From: Magicicada septendecula
Lineage: Eukaryota; Arthropoda; Insecta; Hemiptera; Cicadidae
Direction of reading: 5' to 3'
Length of the DNA stretch: 64,000 nucleotides
NCBI GenBank assembly: GCA_034769895.1
Contig: CM068373.1
Coordinates: 435,965,080 to 436,029,079 of the forward strand
Below, one piece after another: positions 11,736-22,919 of this stretch. The translations under genes were made by a program, and so were the position numbers. The notes under the pieces are model-generated. The model was not told the origin of the DNA. It searched no databases and saw only the letters and a program-made list of their open reading frames with translations. Position 1 is the first letter of the stretch. The number at the start of each line of letters is the position of its first letter.

Positions 11736-12271
11736 TACCTTAATCCGTCACTGTGACCGCTTGGTTTCTGTCTTATGCGCTTCGGATTAAACTTAATCCA
11801 TCATCAGAGTAAAAAATCCGTCAGTTATGACTTCGTTAAAACATTAAAAGGAGACACTAAAGTACATCTATGTATATATTATACAAACACAGCGACGTAC
11901 GCGGATGTGAGTGCGCACTCGACACCGGTTGAAGACGTACTGCACAGTTTATTTGTGTTATCATGTTATCTATTGTTGTGTTATGATAAGATTATATGAT
12001 AAGATTATAGACAACATAACCATAGCAACAATAGATAACATGATAACACAAATAAACTGTGCAGTACGTCTTCAACCGGTGTCGAGTGCGCACTCACATC
12101 CGCATACATCGCTGTGTTTGTATAATATATACATAGATGTACTTTAGTGTCTCCTTTTAATGTTTTAACGAAGTCATAACTGACGGATTTTTTACTCTGA
12201 TGATGGATTAAGTTTAATCCGAAACGCGTAAGAAGACAGAAACCAAGCGGTCACAGTGACGGATTAAGGTA
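11736..12271. mobile_element. 536-bp foldback (near-perfect palindromic) element
   Basis: Two arms of about 243 bp (11736-11978 and 12026-12271) are near-perfect reverse complements with a 47-bp loop that contains a repeated ATAAGATTATA. Outer ends read TACCTTAATCCGTCACTG and its complement. A few mismatches lie near the ends (for example ATGCGC versus its partner CGCGTA). Each arm holds a hammerhead-like core. There is no coding sequence. It could be a foldback transposon/MITE or two Penelope tails joined head to head. Clear target duplication not found; both flanks are AATT-rich. Confidence 0.8.
12197..12230 (+). ncRNA. Hammerhead-like core in the right foldback arm
   Basis: CTGATGA (12197-12203), a 17-nt hairpin GGATTA...TAATCC, GAAA (12221-12224) and CGCGTA. 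The core matches the hammerhead consensus, with the tiny palindromic stem III (CGCG) seen in retroelement hammerheads. Stem I pairing is weak. The mirrored copy on the minus strand of the left arm (about 11774-11807) has GAAG in place of GAAA. Confidence 0.45.
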
Positions 12272-12297
12272 AATTAATTTAATTACTTTATTATTTG

Positions 12298-12477
12298 TCA
12301 TCTCACTGTGTTTCTTAATTTCTGCGAATATTCCCTCTTCTTGTTGTCTTCCATTCTTGCTAAACTATCATCCAAATTACCCCACTCCTCGTCTGTCATT
12401 TCACCTACAACCCCTCTAAATTCGCTTTCCCACTCGTCCCACGTAAAACCAATATCATTACCTCGTACTTCGCCCAT
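12298..12477 (-). pseudogene. N-terminal piece of a gag-like protein
   Basis: Minus-strand ATG at 12477 opens a 59-codon frame beginning MGEVRGNDIGFTWDEWESEF and ending at a stop at 12298. It is the counterpart of the start of the plus-strand gag-like protein at 14562 (MAEVQETFAEKWEKFRDSF). Behind it (downstream, lower coordinates) the foldback element begins within 30 bp, which probably cut the gene. Confidence 0.55.
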
Positions 12478-12750
12478 ATTTATACTCGTACTTCAAAATT
12501 TATTTATGCAACACCCTTTATAAAACTACAACCCCTCTATTGCTCCTTAATTATACATATTAACTACAAATACCCACTACATAAAATCATTATTATTACG
12601 TGGAAATAAACCGAACATTTACGCTACCAAAACATAACCTAATTTTCACAACGTAATTATATACGATTATTTCATACATACGTCATTACCAAATCCTACT
12701 TTCTGTGCTTTAAAATAGGTCCACCTCATATAAAATTATATCAGGATCCT

Positions 12751-12766
12751 GGCAGCTTGGTCGCCA
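12751..12766 (-). promoter_or_regulatory. Candidate primer-binding site, tRNA-Arg type
   Basis: Minus strand TGGCGACCAAGCTGCC, 2 nt from the LTR end at 12769. The first eight bases match the complement of the 3' end of an insect tRNA-Arg used by mdg1/412-type gypsy elements; the remainder does not match well. Confidence 0.4.
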
Positions 12767-12768
12767 AT

Positions 12769-13131
12769 TGTTGAGAAACAAACTTAATCGAAATAAATAA
12801 ATAGAAATACTGCCAGAAACTTACCTGCGATCTTTCTTCGCTTACTTACCTTTCATAAATTTTCATCAGAAACCCAGAGTCGCCATGATATTTTTGGTTA
12901 TATATCGAAACCTTAACACTCTACCTTAATAAAATTGGGACAATTTTGCAATCTGACTACCTCCCCATAATAATTCAGAAGAAATCCGGGAATGTTAGAC
13001 GAATCTGCCAGCACAGAACATTAGGAAGTGGTACTGACGAAATAACTACACTAACACATATTATATTATGAAAACAAATAGGTTTACTTTTATCTTACTT
13101 TTCTTAGAGAAATACACAAAATAGAAAAATT
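12769..13131 (-). mobile_element. LTR of a minus-strand element, 3' part (split by nested insertion)
   Basis: Minus-strand LTR ending in TCTCAACA at 12769. Its sequence from 12880 to 13060 matches the corresponding interior of the 1.17-kb LTRs nearby at reduced identity. It stops at 13131 where the plus-strand element has inserted; the rest of the LTR resumes at 19213. Confidence 0.6.
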
Positions 13132-14303
13132 TGTAACGGTACGAAATTGTAGGGCCAAGATAACATTTTAAAATTACATTCTCCATGCAGTCGTTGATCA
13201 CCCTTGTAGAACCCCGAGTTAGTCAACCAAATCGGCTGTGTTTATTACAAAACCAAACGCCTATGTTTTGTCTCCACACTCCAGCAGCGTAGACAGATTG
13301 TGAAATAACACCTAACTTCGCATCAGCCGTGAATGACGGAAGAAAGTAATGTAACTGCATATTGCGCCAGGCGGCAAAATATTGCTAAATCCTATGCCTA
13401 AGTTATAGCGCTCTTTTAACAACACCAATGGGAGAGCAGACTCAAGATCACGTGACCAGCTCTGTATGTTCAGCTTTAGCGAACTAATGCCAGTTCCATT
13501 ACAACTCATGGCTGAGTGGCCAGACAATCAGCAGACAGTTACCAGAACAAAAACGGTAGCCTCGGACGAGTTCTTGGTAGGCCGAAAAATACAAAAGTAG
13601 GCCTACCAAGTAATATAAAATGACGTAAGGTAATAAACTGTGTTCGGAGTGGAGAATGACTAGTGAAAACAGTTCCGGACAATATCGTGTACAACATTTG
13701 GATATTACGCAAATAGGTAACAAGTGTAAAGACAGTTTCATTTGGCCAAAACATTATAATTAATAAAGAGCTCATTAATTAAATAGGAAGTTTTAAAAAG
13801 AAATGTAAATTGAGTGAGTGTGTGTATGGGTTATTAAAAGTACTGGCTCAACTAGAAAGATGTAGTAGTAGTCTATACAAAATTATTGGACTAAAATTAG
13901 TAAACATTTTAAATATAAAGAAAACGTAATAATCAATGATAGAGTATTTAACTAAAATAATAAAAAGAGTAATTAAAAGATTCATTCTTCTATAAACATG
14001 TGTTAGTGTAGTTATTTCGCCGTAAACCATTTCCTAGTTTTCTGTGTTGACAACTTGTCTAACGAAATTTGGGATTTTGTGAGTTTTAAGGGTGGTCAGA
14101 TAGCGGGATTATGTTACAATTTTTATAAGGGCAAGAGTGTTCAAAGTTTACATGTAAAACTAATAAACATGTTGGCGACCTAGGCAGTTAATAAGGTAAG
14201 TTTTACGGGGACTATGACGGTAAGTAGAATTCTGGCAGCGGTGAGTATTTTATGAGTGAATGTAATTTTTTAATTAAAAAGGTAAGAAAGGAGTACCTTT
14301 ACA
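13132..14303 (+). repeat. 5' LTR
   Basis: Begins TGTAACGGTACG, ends CCTTTACA. Compared with the 3' LTR it has a ~13-bp extra stretch around 13338-13352 and scattered substitutions. The open frames seen on the minus strand inside (for example 13312-13741) occur identically in both LTRs and look non-coding. Confidence 0.9.
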
Positions 14304-14561
14304 AGCGAAGCCCCTGCCAGGATGTTCGTATATAAAATTTATAGGAACTAGACCTGTTTTAAAGCACAGAAAATAGGAATTGGTAATGGCGTATTTGTAG
14401 AAATAATCGTATATATATTTACGTTATAAAAAGGTTATGTTTTGATAGGGTTATTGTGTTTACTTGTCCTGTTGACAATGATTGTGTTAGGTGTTTTGAT
14501 TTTATAGGATAATAGTGGTTTTTTTATATATAAAGAGTATATTATAAATAAATTTTTGAAC

Positions 14562-14936
14562 ATGGCTGAGGTACAAGAAACCTTTGCGGAGAAATGGGAG
14601 AAATTCCGTGACAGTTTCGAGAGGTATTTGGAAGAAAGGACTGATGATGATCGGCGTAAATTTAATGAGAGCGTTAAACAAGTTCCAGAATTATACAAAT
14701 TGTTAAAAGAGTATAGTGGTGGCACTATTAGTGATGACACTAGTAAACAAAGTAACGAGGTAAGTGAAGGGGTTAGTGAGAGTAAAATAGTAGAAAATGG
14801 TAGTCACGAGATCAAAAATGATAACGGTGACACAATTGAAAATGTAGCAATAGAGAGTGATAATAATGTTGTTAATGATAGTGAAGAAATAATTAACCAG
14901 GGGAGAGATAATGATGATGAATTAATAAATAACTGA
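14562..14936 (+). pseudogene. Gag-like ORF, N-terminal half
   Basis: ATG at 14562 (MAEVQETFAEKWEK), 124 codons, stop 14934-14936. The first ~50 residues are a charged amphipathic helix; the rest is acidic Ser/Asn/Glu low complexity. The continuation is the next frame at 14944 after 7 bp, so this is most simply one gene with a single frameshift, matching the layout of 8145-6849 on the minus strand. No domain recognised. Confidence 0.6.
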
Positions 14937-14943
14937 CAAAATA

Positions 14944-15693
14944 ATGGGAGAAGTAGGGTTAACTAGTGAAGATAATGATGATGATTACAAGTCTGAGGTA
15001 AGTGGTGATGTTACTATAATTAATTATAATGATGAAATAAAGGTGAATAATAATAATGATATAGTTGAGAGTAAAGTATTGGATAGTGGTGAGATAGAGA
15101 TAGTGTGTGAGAGAGAGAAAGTAATAGATTGTAAAGGCGTAGTAATTGATATTGATGAATTAGATAATGAGTGGAAAGATAGTATAGTGGTAGAATGGGG
15201 GCAGAGGGTAAATGTTCCCCTTATTCATGATGATTTAATGTGTTTACAAGTGTTTTTGAAGGGCAAGAGTCCCGGGTTAGTAGAAGATTTGAAGTGGTTA
15301 TTTTTGTTGTATAATTTTGTACCCTCTGTCTGGAGTGATATTGAAGATATGAGATGGTGTTATGATGAGAGAGATTTAAATAGAGAGCTGTGGGTTGATA
15401 AAGAGATATATAATTTAAAAAGAGATTATGGTGAATGGAAAGTAAGGTTAGAAGTACGTTTAAATAACAAGATAATTTATGATGACAAAATAACTGACAT
15501 GATGTTGAGAGAAATTACCGAGGGAGACTGGACAAAATTAATTGATCGTGACAAGTTTTATGACCTAATGAATGGTATAACGAATGACTTAGAAATAATG
15601 GTGTGTTATAATAATAATAATGACAAATTGAGTATAAGTAAGAAAGAGAAATGTTACAAAAAGGTACGACTATTACATGACGATGGAGGTTAG
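14944..15693 (+). pseudogene. Gag-like ORF, C-terminal half
   Basis: 249 codons. After an acidic start, residues ~85-245 look globular (WSDIEDMRWCYDERDLN, LEVRLNNKIIYDDK) and end in CYKKVRLLHDDGG, the same terminus as the minus-strand copy at 6849. It has no zinc knuckle or known capsid motif. Either the downstream half of a frameshifted gag or a separate reading frame reached by frameshifting. Codons are extremely AT-rich and the region shows no stop for 750 bp, so it was coding recently. Confidence 0.6.
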
Positions 15694-18042
15694 ATTACGA
15701 AATCGCGGAAGGAACAGTTTAAGTATGTTAATATATGGTAATGACCCAGCTGATTTTGACATTGAAGTGTGATATAACTGAATAATTAATGATGACGATT
15801 TGTACATAAATGTTGAGTAAATTTATTTGTGTGTATTGTAAAATGTTAGGTAAGCAATGTGTATGTAGGTAGTTGTAATAATAATATTAATATTTTGGCA
15901 ATTTAAATAAATAAACAGAATTAATTTTGAAAGACAGTAATTGGCGAATTGTAATTGTTTTGATAGCAACTTGTATGTTCAATAATTAATTTAATTAAAA
16001 TAAGTTGAAATGTTCAAAAATATTTTGATTGATTTAAATGTTATATGGTTGAATTTTTCTAATGAATTTAAATTGTTTTAGGAGATTTGATATTAATAAA
16101 TAAATGTTAAATTGTTTGGTATGAAATAACATTGTTGTTAAATGTTTCAGAGGTTACGTGGATATATTGGTGTGTGTGTGTGTGTGTGTGTGTGTGTGGT
16201 GTGTATTTTGTGTTCAGGTCAATAGATGGATAATGTATTGTAAGTATAAAGTTCATAATACCAATTGGATAAAACAAAAGGTTTACTGGTGTGAAAAAAT
16301 TTTGATTCAATAATAAATGAATTGAGATAATGGTATTAAATAGAAACTGTAATTAAAAAAGTAATAATAACTGAAAGGTGAATTAAAGTATATGTGGTTT
16401 GAACTGTAATAAATAGACTTTGATAAATACGTTCACTAAAAGATTTATAGAAATTGAAAATTAAAAGTACAGGTATGAGTGGTGAGGTAACCAGAATGTT
16501 TAGACTAGGGAGTGTTTATAACTGTGTTTATAACACCAGTCTGGCAGACTATTGTTAATGTAAACAGGTGTGTTGGATGTTTTGACTAATGTGTATAGCC
16601 AGGTGTGGAAGCTGATAACTGTTGTAACTTGATGAATCAGTATCTTGAGTAAAACCCTATTGTGACAAAAGAATTTAAATTAATTTTTACCGACAAAATA
16701 ATAATGAGTTAATTATTGCAACTTAGAGTTTGAGAAGTTAAATATAATTCAATTATTTTGATAATGAAATTAATAATTGGAAAGATGATTTTAATAATAA
16801 ATTTAAATTTATTCTGATTCAAATTTCAAATGTAATTGTAAAATAAATGGAATATGTACTTAAATTGGATCCTGAAGGAAATTTTGCGTGAATGCTATCA
16901 AAAATGTTTGGGAAACTTAGAGGTGTATGTTACTGCTCATATAAATTTTTATTAATGTCAATCTACGTTTTATGTTGTAACTGTAGATTCTCCACCTAAG
17001 TGCGGTCATGACCTCACCGTGAAATTAGTTAATTGTGGTAAATCATAAATTTTACTTGATATAACCGGCTTGTGGTTTGTTTTATTTTGTTAACCCGGTG
17101 GTTTGTTAGATTTAGTAGGGGGGGGGCTATTTTGTGGGGAATCTACCTCATTTTGGAACAGGGCAATTTTCACCCAGATAGGGGTGGTAGTCCATTAGGG
17201 GTGTATAAATAGAAAATAGTAGGTGTAATACCGAATTTTATTGTAACGCCGAAGCAAGGATGGGGGTGGAATAAAAGAAAAAATGTCCACCCCTTCCGCA
17301 TCAGTCCTTGTGAAAGCAACTAGAAGCTACAGTCTAGGGGGGTAATAGTGAGTGTGGATGGGCGGTGACCCAGTTACAGGTCACGAGGGAGATGTGATTA
17401 CGGCTAGATTGAGGTCTGCGAGGGCCAAGAAGTCTAGTGCTGCACACAGTAGAATGTAACGGGTATCAGGGGTTAAGGGATTAAAAGGGGGGTAGTAGAA
17501 AAAAAAATTGTTTATTCTATATAAATATAGTAGGCAAGTAAGGACATAATTTGTATTTTAGGTACTATTACTGTGAGTTAATGTAATCCTGTATAATTAA
17601 TGTGTCATTTTGGCTGGGCAATATTGTACGGGGAATATTATTCACTGTAAACCTATATTGTTTTATTAACACTATTTTTTTTTAGGGTCTATAATATAAA
17701 ATGAGCGAGTACGTTGTCAATGAACCAGTACGGCTAAGAGGAAACAAATCAGTTGTGGGATATGGAGTGATGGAAGGCCGTTTGTTGATTTTTTAATTGA
17801 ATGTTTTAAAGTCAGGCGATACTGGGTCGGGTATCTGTTCGATTTTTCGGTGTTGGGATCTCGAACAGAGAAGTCCAGTAAGATCGGATGGGTGCTGTCG
17901 CAGTCGCCAGACTAGGGGGTAAGAACCCACAATTTTAGTAGAGTGTTCAGGGGGTTGCGGCGCCATATCCTCACTGATCCTCCTAGGTTTAAGCAATAAG
18001 AGTTTGAACGCTTTGGCCTTCAACCTCTTATTGGGGGGGTAT
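15694..18042 (+). other. Non-coding interior of the LTR element
   Basis: 2.3 kb with no open frame of note. Contains a (GT)n tract at 16171-16198 and a more GC-rich patch at 17080-17480. A polypurine tract with seven G residues (18031-18040) directly precedes the 3' LTR and would prime plus-strand synthesis. Confidence 0.7.
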
Positions 18043-19208
18043 TGTAACGGTACGAAATTGTAGGGCCAAGATAACATTTTAAAATTACATTCTCCATGCA
18101 GTCGTTGATCACCCTTGTAGAACCCCGAGTTAGTCAACCAAATCGGCTGTGTTTATTACAAAACCAAACGCCTATGTTTTGTCTCCACACTCAAGCAGCC
18201 TAGACAGATTGTGAAATAACACCTAACTTCGCATCAGCCGTGAATCACGGAAGACTGCATATTGTGCCAGGCGGCAAAATATTGCTAAATCCTATGCCTA
18301 AGTTATAGCGCTCTTTTAACAACACCAATGGGAGAGCAGACTCAAGATCACGTGACCAGCTCTGTATGTTCAGCTTTAGCGAACTAATGCCAGTTCCATT
18401 ACAACTCACGGCTGAGCGGCCAGACAATCAGCAGACAGTTACCAGAACAAAAACGGTAGCCTCGGACGAGTTCTTGGTAGGCCGAAAAATACAAAAGTAG
18501 GCCTACCACGTAATATAAAATGATGTAAGGTAATAATAAACTGTGTTCGGAGTGGAGAATGACTAGTGAAAACAGTTCCGGACAATATCGTGTACAACAT
18601 TTGGATATTACGCAAATAGGTAACAAGTGTAAAGACAGTTTCATTTGGCCAAAACATTATAATTAATAAAGAGCTCATTAATTAAATAGGAAGTTTCAAA
18701 AAAAGAAATGTAAATTGAGTGAGTGTGTGTATGGGTTATTAAAAGTACTGGCTCAACTAGAAAGATGTAGTAGTAGTCTATACAAAATTATTGGACTAAA
18801 ATTAGTAAACATTTTAAATATAAAGAAAACGTAATAATCAATGATATAGTATTTAACTAAAATAATAAAAAGAGTAATTAAAAGGTTCATTTTTCTATAA
18901 ACATGTGTTAGTGTAGTTATTTCGCCGTAAACCATTTCCTAGTTTTCTGTGTTGACAACTCGTCTAACGAAATTTAGGATGTTCTGAGTTTTAAGGGTGG
19001 TCAGATAGCGGGATTATGTTACAATTTTTATAAGGGCAAGAGTGTTCAAAGTTTACATGTAAAACTAAAAAACATGTTGGCGACCTAGGCAGTTAATAAG
19101 GTAAGTTTTACGGGGACTATGACGGTAAGTAGAATTCTGGCAGCGGTGAGTATTTTATGAGTGAATGTAATTTTTTAATTAAAAAGGTAAGAAAGGAGTA
19201 CCTTTACA
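18043..19208 (+). repeat. 3' LTR
   Basis: Matches 13132-14303 from TGTAACGG to CCTTTACA. Followed by AATT (19209-19212), the second target duplication. Confidence 0.9.
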
Positions 19209-19212
19209 AATT

Positions 19213-20132
19213 ACAAAAAATTATTTCGGTGAAGTGATTTAGTCTATAATCTTTTACATTAACTTTAAGTTTACTTGTATTATATAGATATATATTTTGG
19301 TTTTAAATGCAGCCCAGTATTTGTGTACTCACACATTCATTCATTCAATATTTAAATTATTCACTTTATATGACATTCAGAGCTCTGTACATTAAATTGG
19401 TTAATAATTGTCTGGTGGTCTATTTACTCACGGCGTCTCCCCGGCTACGTCGCACTGTGCATATGTTTGAATATATTTACACGGTTAATAAATGTTCGGC
19501 CCGCAGCCAGTTATGTTCAAACGGCCGCCGCCTCGCAACGACACCACTGCTGCTTCATATTTTGTTATATATTTGAGATGAAAATTTGTGTCCAGTCGGC
19601 GGACGCACTACGGTTCGCGTCCGGTGGGTTAAGATGTTATTTTCCAACTGCTGTTACATGCGGGCGGACATCACTGCCTTGCCTGCGAACCAATTTTGTC
19701 GCTGTTCACAGCCATCATTCTTAAAGTCTTAGTAGCTGCACACATGACACATGGGATTTTCGTGTGTTGTACATTGACGAAATTTCACTGCCTGTACTTT
19801 CGTCACATAAACGGGTGTGGCTTACAATTATGTTTCCGGCCGGTTATGAGCACATGTTGGAAAAATTCATCTTCAAGCCATCTTGTTTTAAACAACTCTG
19901 CGTCGGTTGCGCACCTGCTGGTGTTTGCGCGCTTGTGGGTGTGTGTCACAGTCTCAAAATTCTAAGAATGGTATTGCGTGATTGCACGTTGACGCATTCC
20001 ATTGTATTGACTTCGCCTTACCGTTCTTTGTTTGAGTAAAGTTTTTATTCAACACGTGGCTGGACACACTGATGAAAACAATTTACAATATTTTAATAAA
20101 ATAAAAAACCCCTCCCTTTTAGTCCCGTTACA
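19213..20132 (-). mobile_element. LTR of the minus-strand element, 5' part (continues 12769-13131)
   Basis: The block ends at 20132 with the minus-strand start TGTAACGGGACTAAAAGG, the TGTAACGG start shared by the LTRs here. With 12769-13131 it would make an LTR of about 1.28 kb interrupted by the 13132-19208 element. The open frames on the plus strand (19307-20039) have no recognisable domain and are best read as LTR sequence. Confidence 0.45.
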
Positions 20133-21159
20133 ATATTTTAATTCCTAATCTTATATTTCTGTACAATTGATATGCTAAGTTTAACACTAACTCGTATTAA
20201 GTGAATTTTGATGTGTTTACTCCCTTCAAAAGGCTGAATGATGTTCTCTTCAAGGGTAAGTTTTCCATGTGTTTAATATCTACCATAATTGGTGTCTTAC
20301 CTGTTTTTGTGTATCAATATTCCAATAACAGTAATATTCAAACGAGTCTTATATTGTTCACAAATAGTTCACTTATCTTAATCATGTGACAGAAAAATCT
20401 TGAAAATGTTTATTTACTAAGCTAGCTTCTCTGTCAATTATATTATTACCTATCGATTCCATTTCTCGTTCACTATTCAGATGGAATTCATTTTGATTGT
20501 TCTTCAATCCTTGAATATTAAATTAGTCCTCTGTTCTGTACGTGTAGGATGCAGAATCGTCTGCACCAGTCTTCTCTTTAACTCCACTCTAAGATTTTCT
20601 ACTTTAATGTTAAAATCTTTGTAGAACGTATTTATCTCACTTGGAAAATCCTTTGTTGTTTTGGTAGACGATGGCAGTTTCCAATGTGTAGTTCTGACTT
20701 CTAACACTTGTGTCTTACTTATGTTTTCACGTACACCTTTACTGTTTTAAAATCAGGCACACAGAGATTAAAATCAACAGGTGTTCAGTTTGACAAGCTA
20801 TAGTTTGTAGGCCTTTCCTATACATACACGTAGCACTACTTAAAACTATTTTTAACAACTACTCTTAAATATTTACAAAAATTATAATGTGGCTAAATAT
20901 GCAGATGTGTGTGTGTGTGTTTCCATTCACCATTCAATTATACACACATTTGCTTATAAAAATCTACTAATCTACTATTCTTCCTATGAAGAGTAATGCA
21001 ATACATTAATTAGACATAGGGTAAGGTTAGTTTTTGCAAGCCGAACGGTACCTCACTGATAGAACATGATTTTAATACTATTTTCTACTGCTTCAGTGTT
21101 CCAATTATGAATTATTACAGTTGTGTATTCATTTGTTCCAGAGTTACTTATTTACACCC
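20133..21159. other. Upstream region of the zinc-finger gene, no other gene seen
   Basis: AT-rich with a short GT repeat at about 20907-20922. A TTCCAG at 21135-21140 just before the zinc-finger start looks like a 3' splice site, so an upstream non-coding exon may lie here or further left. Confidence 0.4.
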
Positions 21160-22716
21160 ATGAATAATATCTGTGAAGAAGTGGACTCTACTCTGGATTG
21201 TGAACTATATAGGGGAAAGTCAATTCAGAATACTCTCAGAGACCATCTGTCACCACACACAGATCATCCTGGCATTAAGAAGTACCAGTGCGATGTTTGT
21301 TTAAAATCATTTACTCGTTCAAGCAACTTGTCACAACACAAGTTAATACATACTGGTAATAAGAAGTACCAGTGCGATGTTTGTTCAAAATCGTTTACTT
21401 CTTCAGGCAATTTGTCAAGACACAAGCTAATACATTCTGGCAGTAAGAAGTACCAGTGCGATGTTTGTTCAAAATCATTTATTGAGTCAAACACCTTATC
21501 AAAGCACAAGTTAATACATTCTGGCATTAAAAAGTACCAGTGTGATGTTTGTTCAAAATCATTTACTCACTCAAGCACTTTGAGAGAACACAAGTTAATA
21601 CATACTGGCAGTAAGAAGTACCAGTGTGATGTTTGTTCAAAATCATTTACTCAGTCAAGCACTTTGAGTGAACACAAGTTAATACATACTGGCAGTAAGA
21701 AGTACCAGCATGATGTTTGTTCAAAATCATTTACTCAGTCAAGCACTTTGAGTGGACACAAGTTAATACATACTGGCGGTAATAAGTACCAGTGTGATGT
21801 TTGTTCAAAATCATTTACTCGTTCATACAGTTTGTCACAACACAAGTTAATACATTCTGGGATTAAGAAGTACCAGTGTGATGTCTGTTCAAAATCATTT
21901 ACTCAGTCAGGCCATTTGTTATCACACAAGCTAATACATACTGGCAGCAAGAAGTACCAGTGTGATGTTTGTTCAAAATCATTTACTCACTCAAGCACTT
22001 TGAGAAAACACAAGTTAATACATACTGGCAGTAAGAAGTACCAGTGTGATGTTTGTTCGAAATCATTTGTTTACTCAAGCGGTTTGTCACAACACAAGTT
22101 AATACATACTGGCAGTAAGAAGTACCAGTGTGATGTTTGTTCAAAATCATTTACTCAGTCAAGAACTTTGAGTGGACACAAGTTAATACATACTGGCGGT
22201 AAGAAGTACCAGTGTGATGTTTGTTCAAAATCATTTACTCGTTCATACAGTTTGTCACAACACAAGTTAATACATTCTGGGATTAAGAAGTACCAGTGTG
22301 ATGTTTGTTCTAAATCATTTACTCAGTCAGGCCATTTGTTAACACACAAGCTAATACATACTGGCAGTAAGAAGTACCAGTGTGATGTTTGTTCAAAATC
22401 ATTTACCCATTCATGCAACTTGTCACAACACAAGTTAATACATTCTGGCATTAAGGAGTACCAGTGCGATGTTTGTTCAAAATCATTTACTTGTTCAGGC
22501 AGTTTGTCAAGACACAAGTCAATACATTCTGGTATTAAGAAGTACCAGTGTGATGTTTGTTCAAAATCATTTACTCAGTCAAGCACTTTGAGTGAACACA
22601 AGTTAATACATACTGGCGGTAAGAAGTACCAGTGTGATGTTTGTTCAAAATCATTTACTCGTTCAGGCTATTTGTCAAAGCACAAGTTAGTACATTCTGG
22701 CATTCAGAAGTATTAG
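21160..22716 (+). CDS. C2H2 zinc-finger protein with 17 tandem fingers
   Basis: From ATG 21160 (MNNICEEVDS) to TAG 22714-22716, 518 codons without interruption. After a ~40-residue acidic N-terminus it is a pure array of 17 fingers, each 28 residues (84 bp), pattern YQCDVCSKSF-x7-L-x2-H-x3-H. Linkers are TGSKKYQ/SGIKKYQ instead of the canonical TGEKPY. Finger 6 has His for the first Cys and should not bind zinc normally. Fingers 6-9 and 11-14 are near copies, so the array grew by block duplication. Positions that contact DNA vary between fingers (for example RSSNLSQ, QSGHLLS, HSSTLRE). No KRAB, ZAD or BTB domain. Likely a nuclear DNA-binding protein; target unknown. A start further upstream in frame (21121) is possible, but TTCCAG there suggests a splice acceptor. 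Confidence 0.85.
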   Translation: MNNICEEVDSTLDCELYRGKSIQNTLRDHLSPHTDHPGIKKYQCDVCLKSFTRSSNLSQHKLIHTGNKKYQCDVCSKSFTSSGNLSRHKLIHSGSKKYQCDVCSKSFIESNTLSKHKLIHSGIKKYQCDVCSKSFTHSSTLREHKLIHTGSKKYQCDVCSKSFTQSSTLSEHKLIHTGSKKYQHDVCSKSFTQSSTLSGHKLIHTGGNKYQCDVCSKSFTRSYSLSQHKLIHSGIKKYQCDVCSKSFTQSGHLLSHKLIHTGSKKYQCDVCSKSFTHSSTLRKHKLIHTGSKKYQCDVCSKSFVYSSGLSQHKLIHTGSKKYQCDVCSKSFTQSRTLSGHKLIHTGGKKYQCDVCSKSFTRSYSLSQHKLIHSGIKKYQCDVCSKSFTQSGHLLTHKLIHTGSKKYQCDVCSKSFTHSCNLSQHKLIHSGIKEYQCDVCSKSFTCSGSLSRHKSIHSGIKKYQCDVCSKSFTQSSTLSEHKLIHTGGKKYQCDVCSKSFTRSGYLSKHKLVHSGIQKY

Positions 22717-22913
22717 TGAGTTGTTTCTACAAAAGTATTTAATTTGGCGTAGCCTGTTGTGTTATACATAACATACTGGCATAAAATAACATGGTGATGT
22801 TTGCAACAATGTTTGTACATTTTTGTGTAAATTAATCCATTATACTCTGACAAACAATTACTGTGTGTGGTATGTGAGAATAGTTTCTGTTGCCCTAGAA
22901 GTTTTAGCAATGT

Positions 22914-22919
22914 AATAAA
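22914..22919 (+). promoter_or_regulatory. Candidate polyadenylation signal of the zinc-finger gene
   Basis: AATAAA about 200 bp after the stop codon. Many AATAAA occur by chance in sequence this AT-rich, so this is tentative. Confidence 0.3.

Larger units (their letters stand above)
13132..19208 (+). mobile_element. Complete non-autonomous LTR retrotransposon (LARD-like), AATT duplication
   Basis: LTRs at 13132-14303 (1172 bp) and 18043-19208 (1166 bp) are near-identical with TG...CA ends, flanked by AATT at 13128-13131 and 19209-19212. The 3.7-kb interior holds only an acidic gag-like gene (14562-15693) and then 2.3 kb of non-coding DNA; there is no protease, RT, RNase H or integrase. It must therefore be moved by another element's enzymes. 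The high LTR identity indicates a fairly recent insertion. It landed in the LTR of a related minus-strand element. Confidence 0.88.

Noticed and set aside
13312..13741. Paired minus-strand frames in 13312-13741 and 18245-18644
   Set aside because: They are inside the two LTR copies and overlap in several frames; they repeat because the LTRs repeat.
14176..14190. TGGCGACC within the LTRs (about 14176 and 19078) as the primer-binding site
   Set aside because: The direct repeats and target duplications extend beyond it to 14303 and 19208, and the solo LTR contains it internally as well.
21264..22517. Cys-rich minus-strand frames opposite the zinc-finger gene
   Set aside because: Shadow frames of the 84-bp finger repeat.
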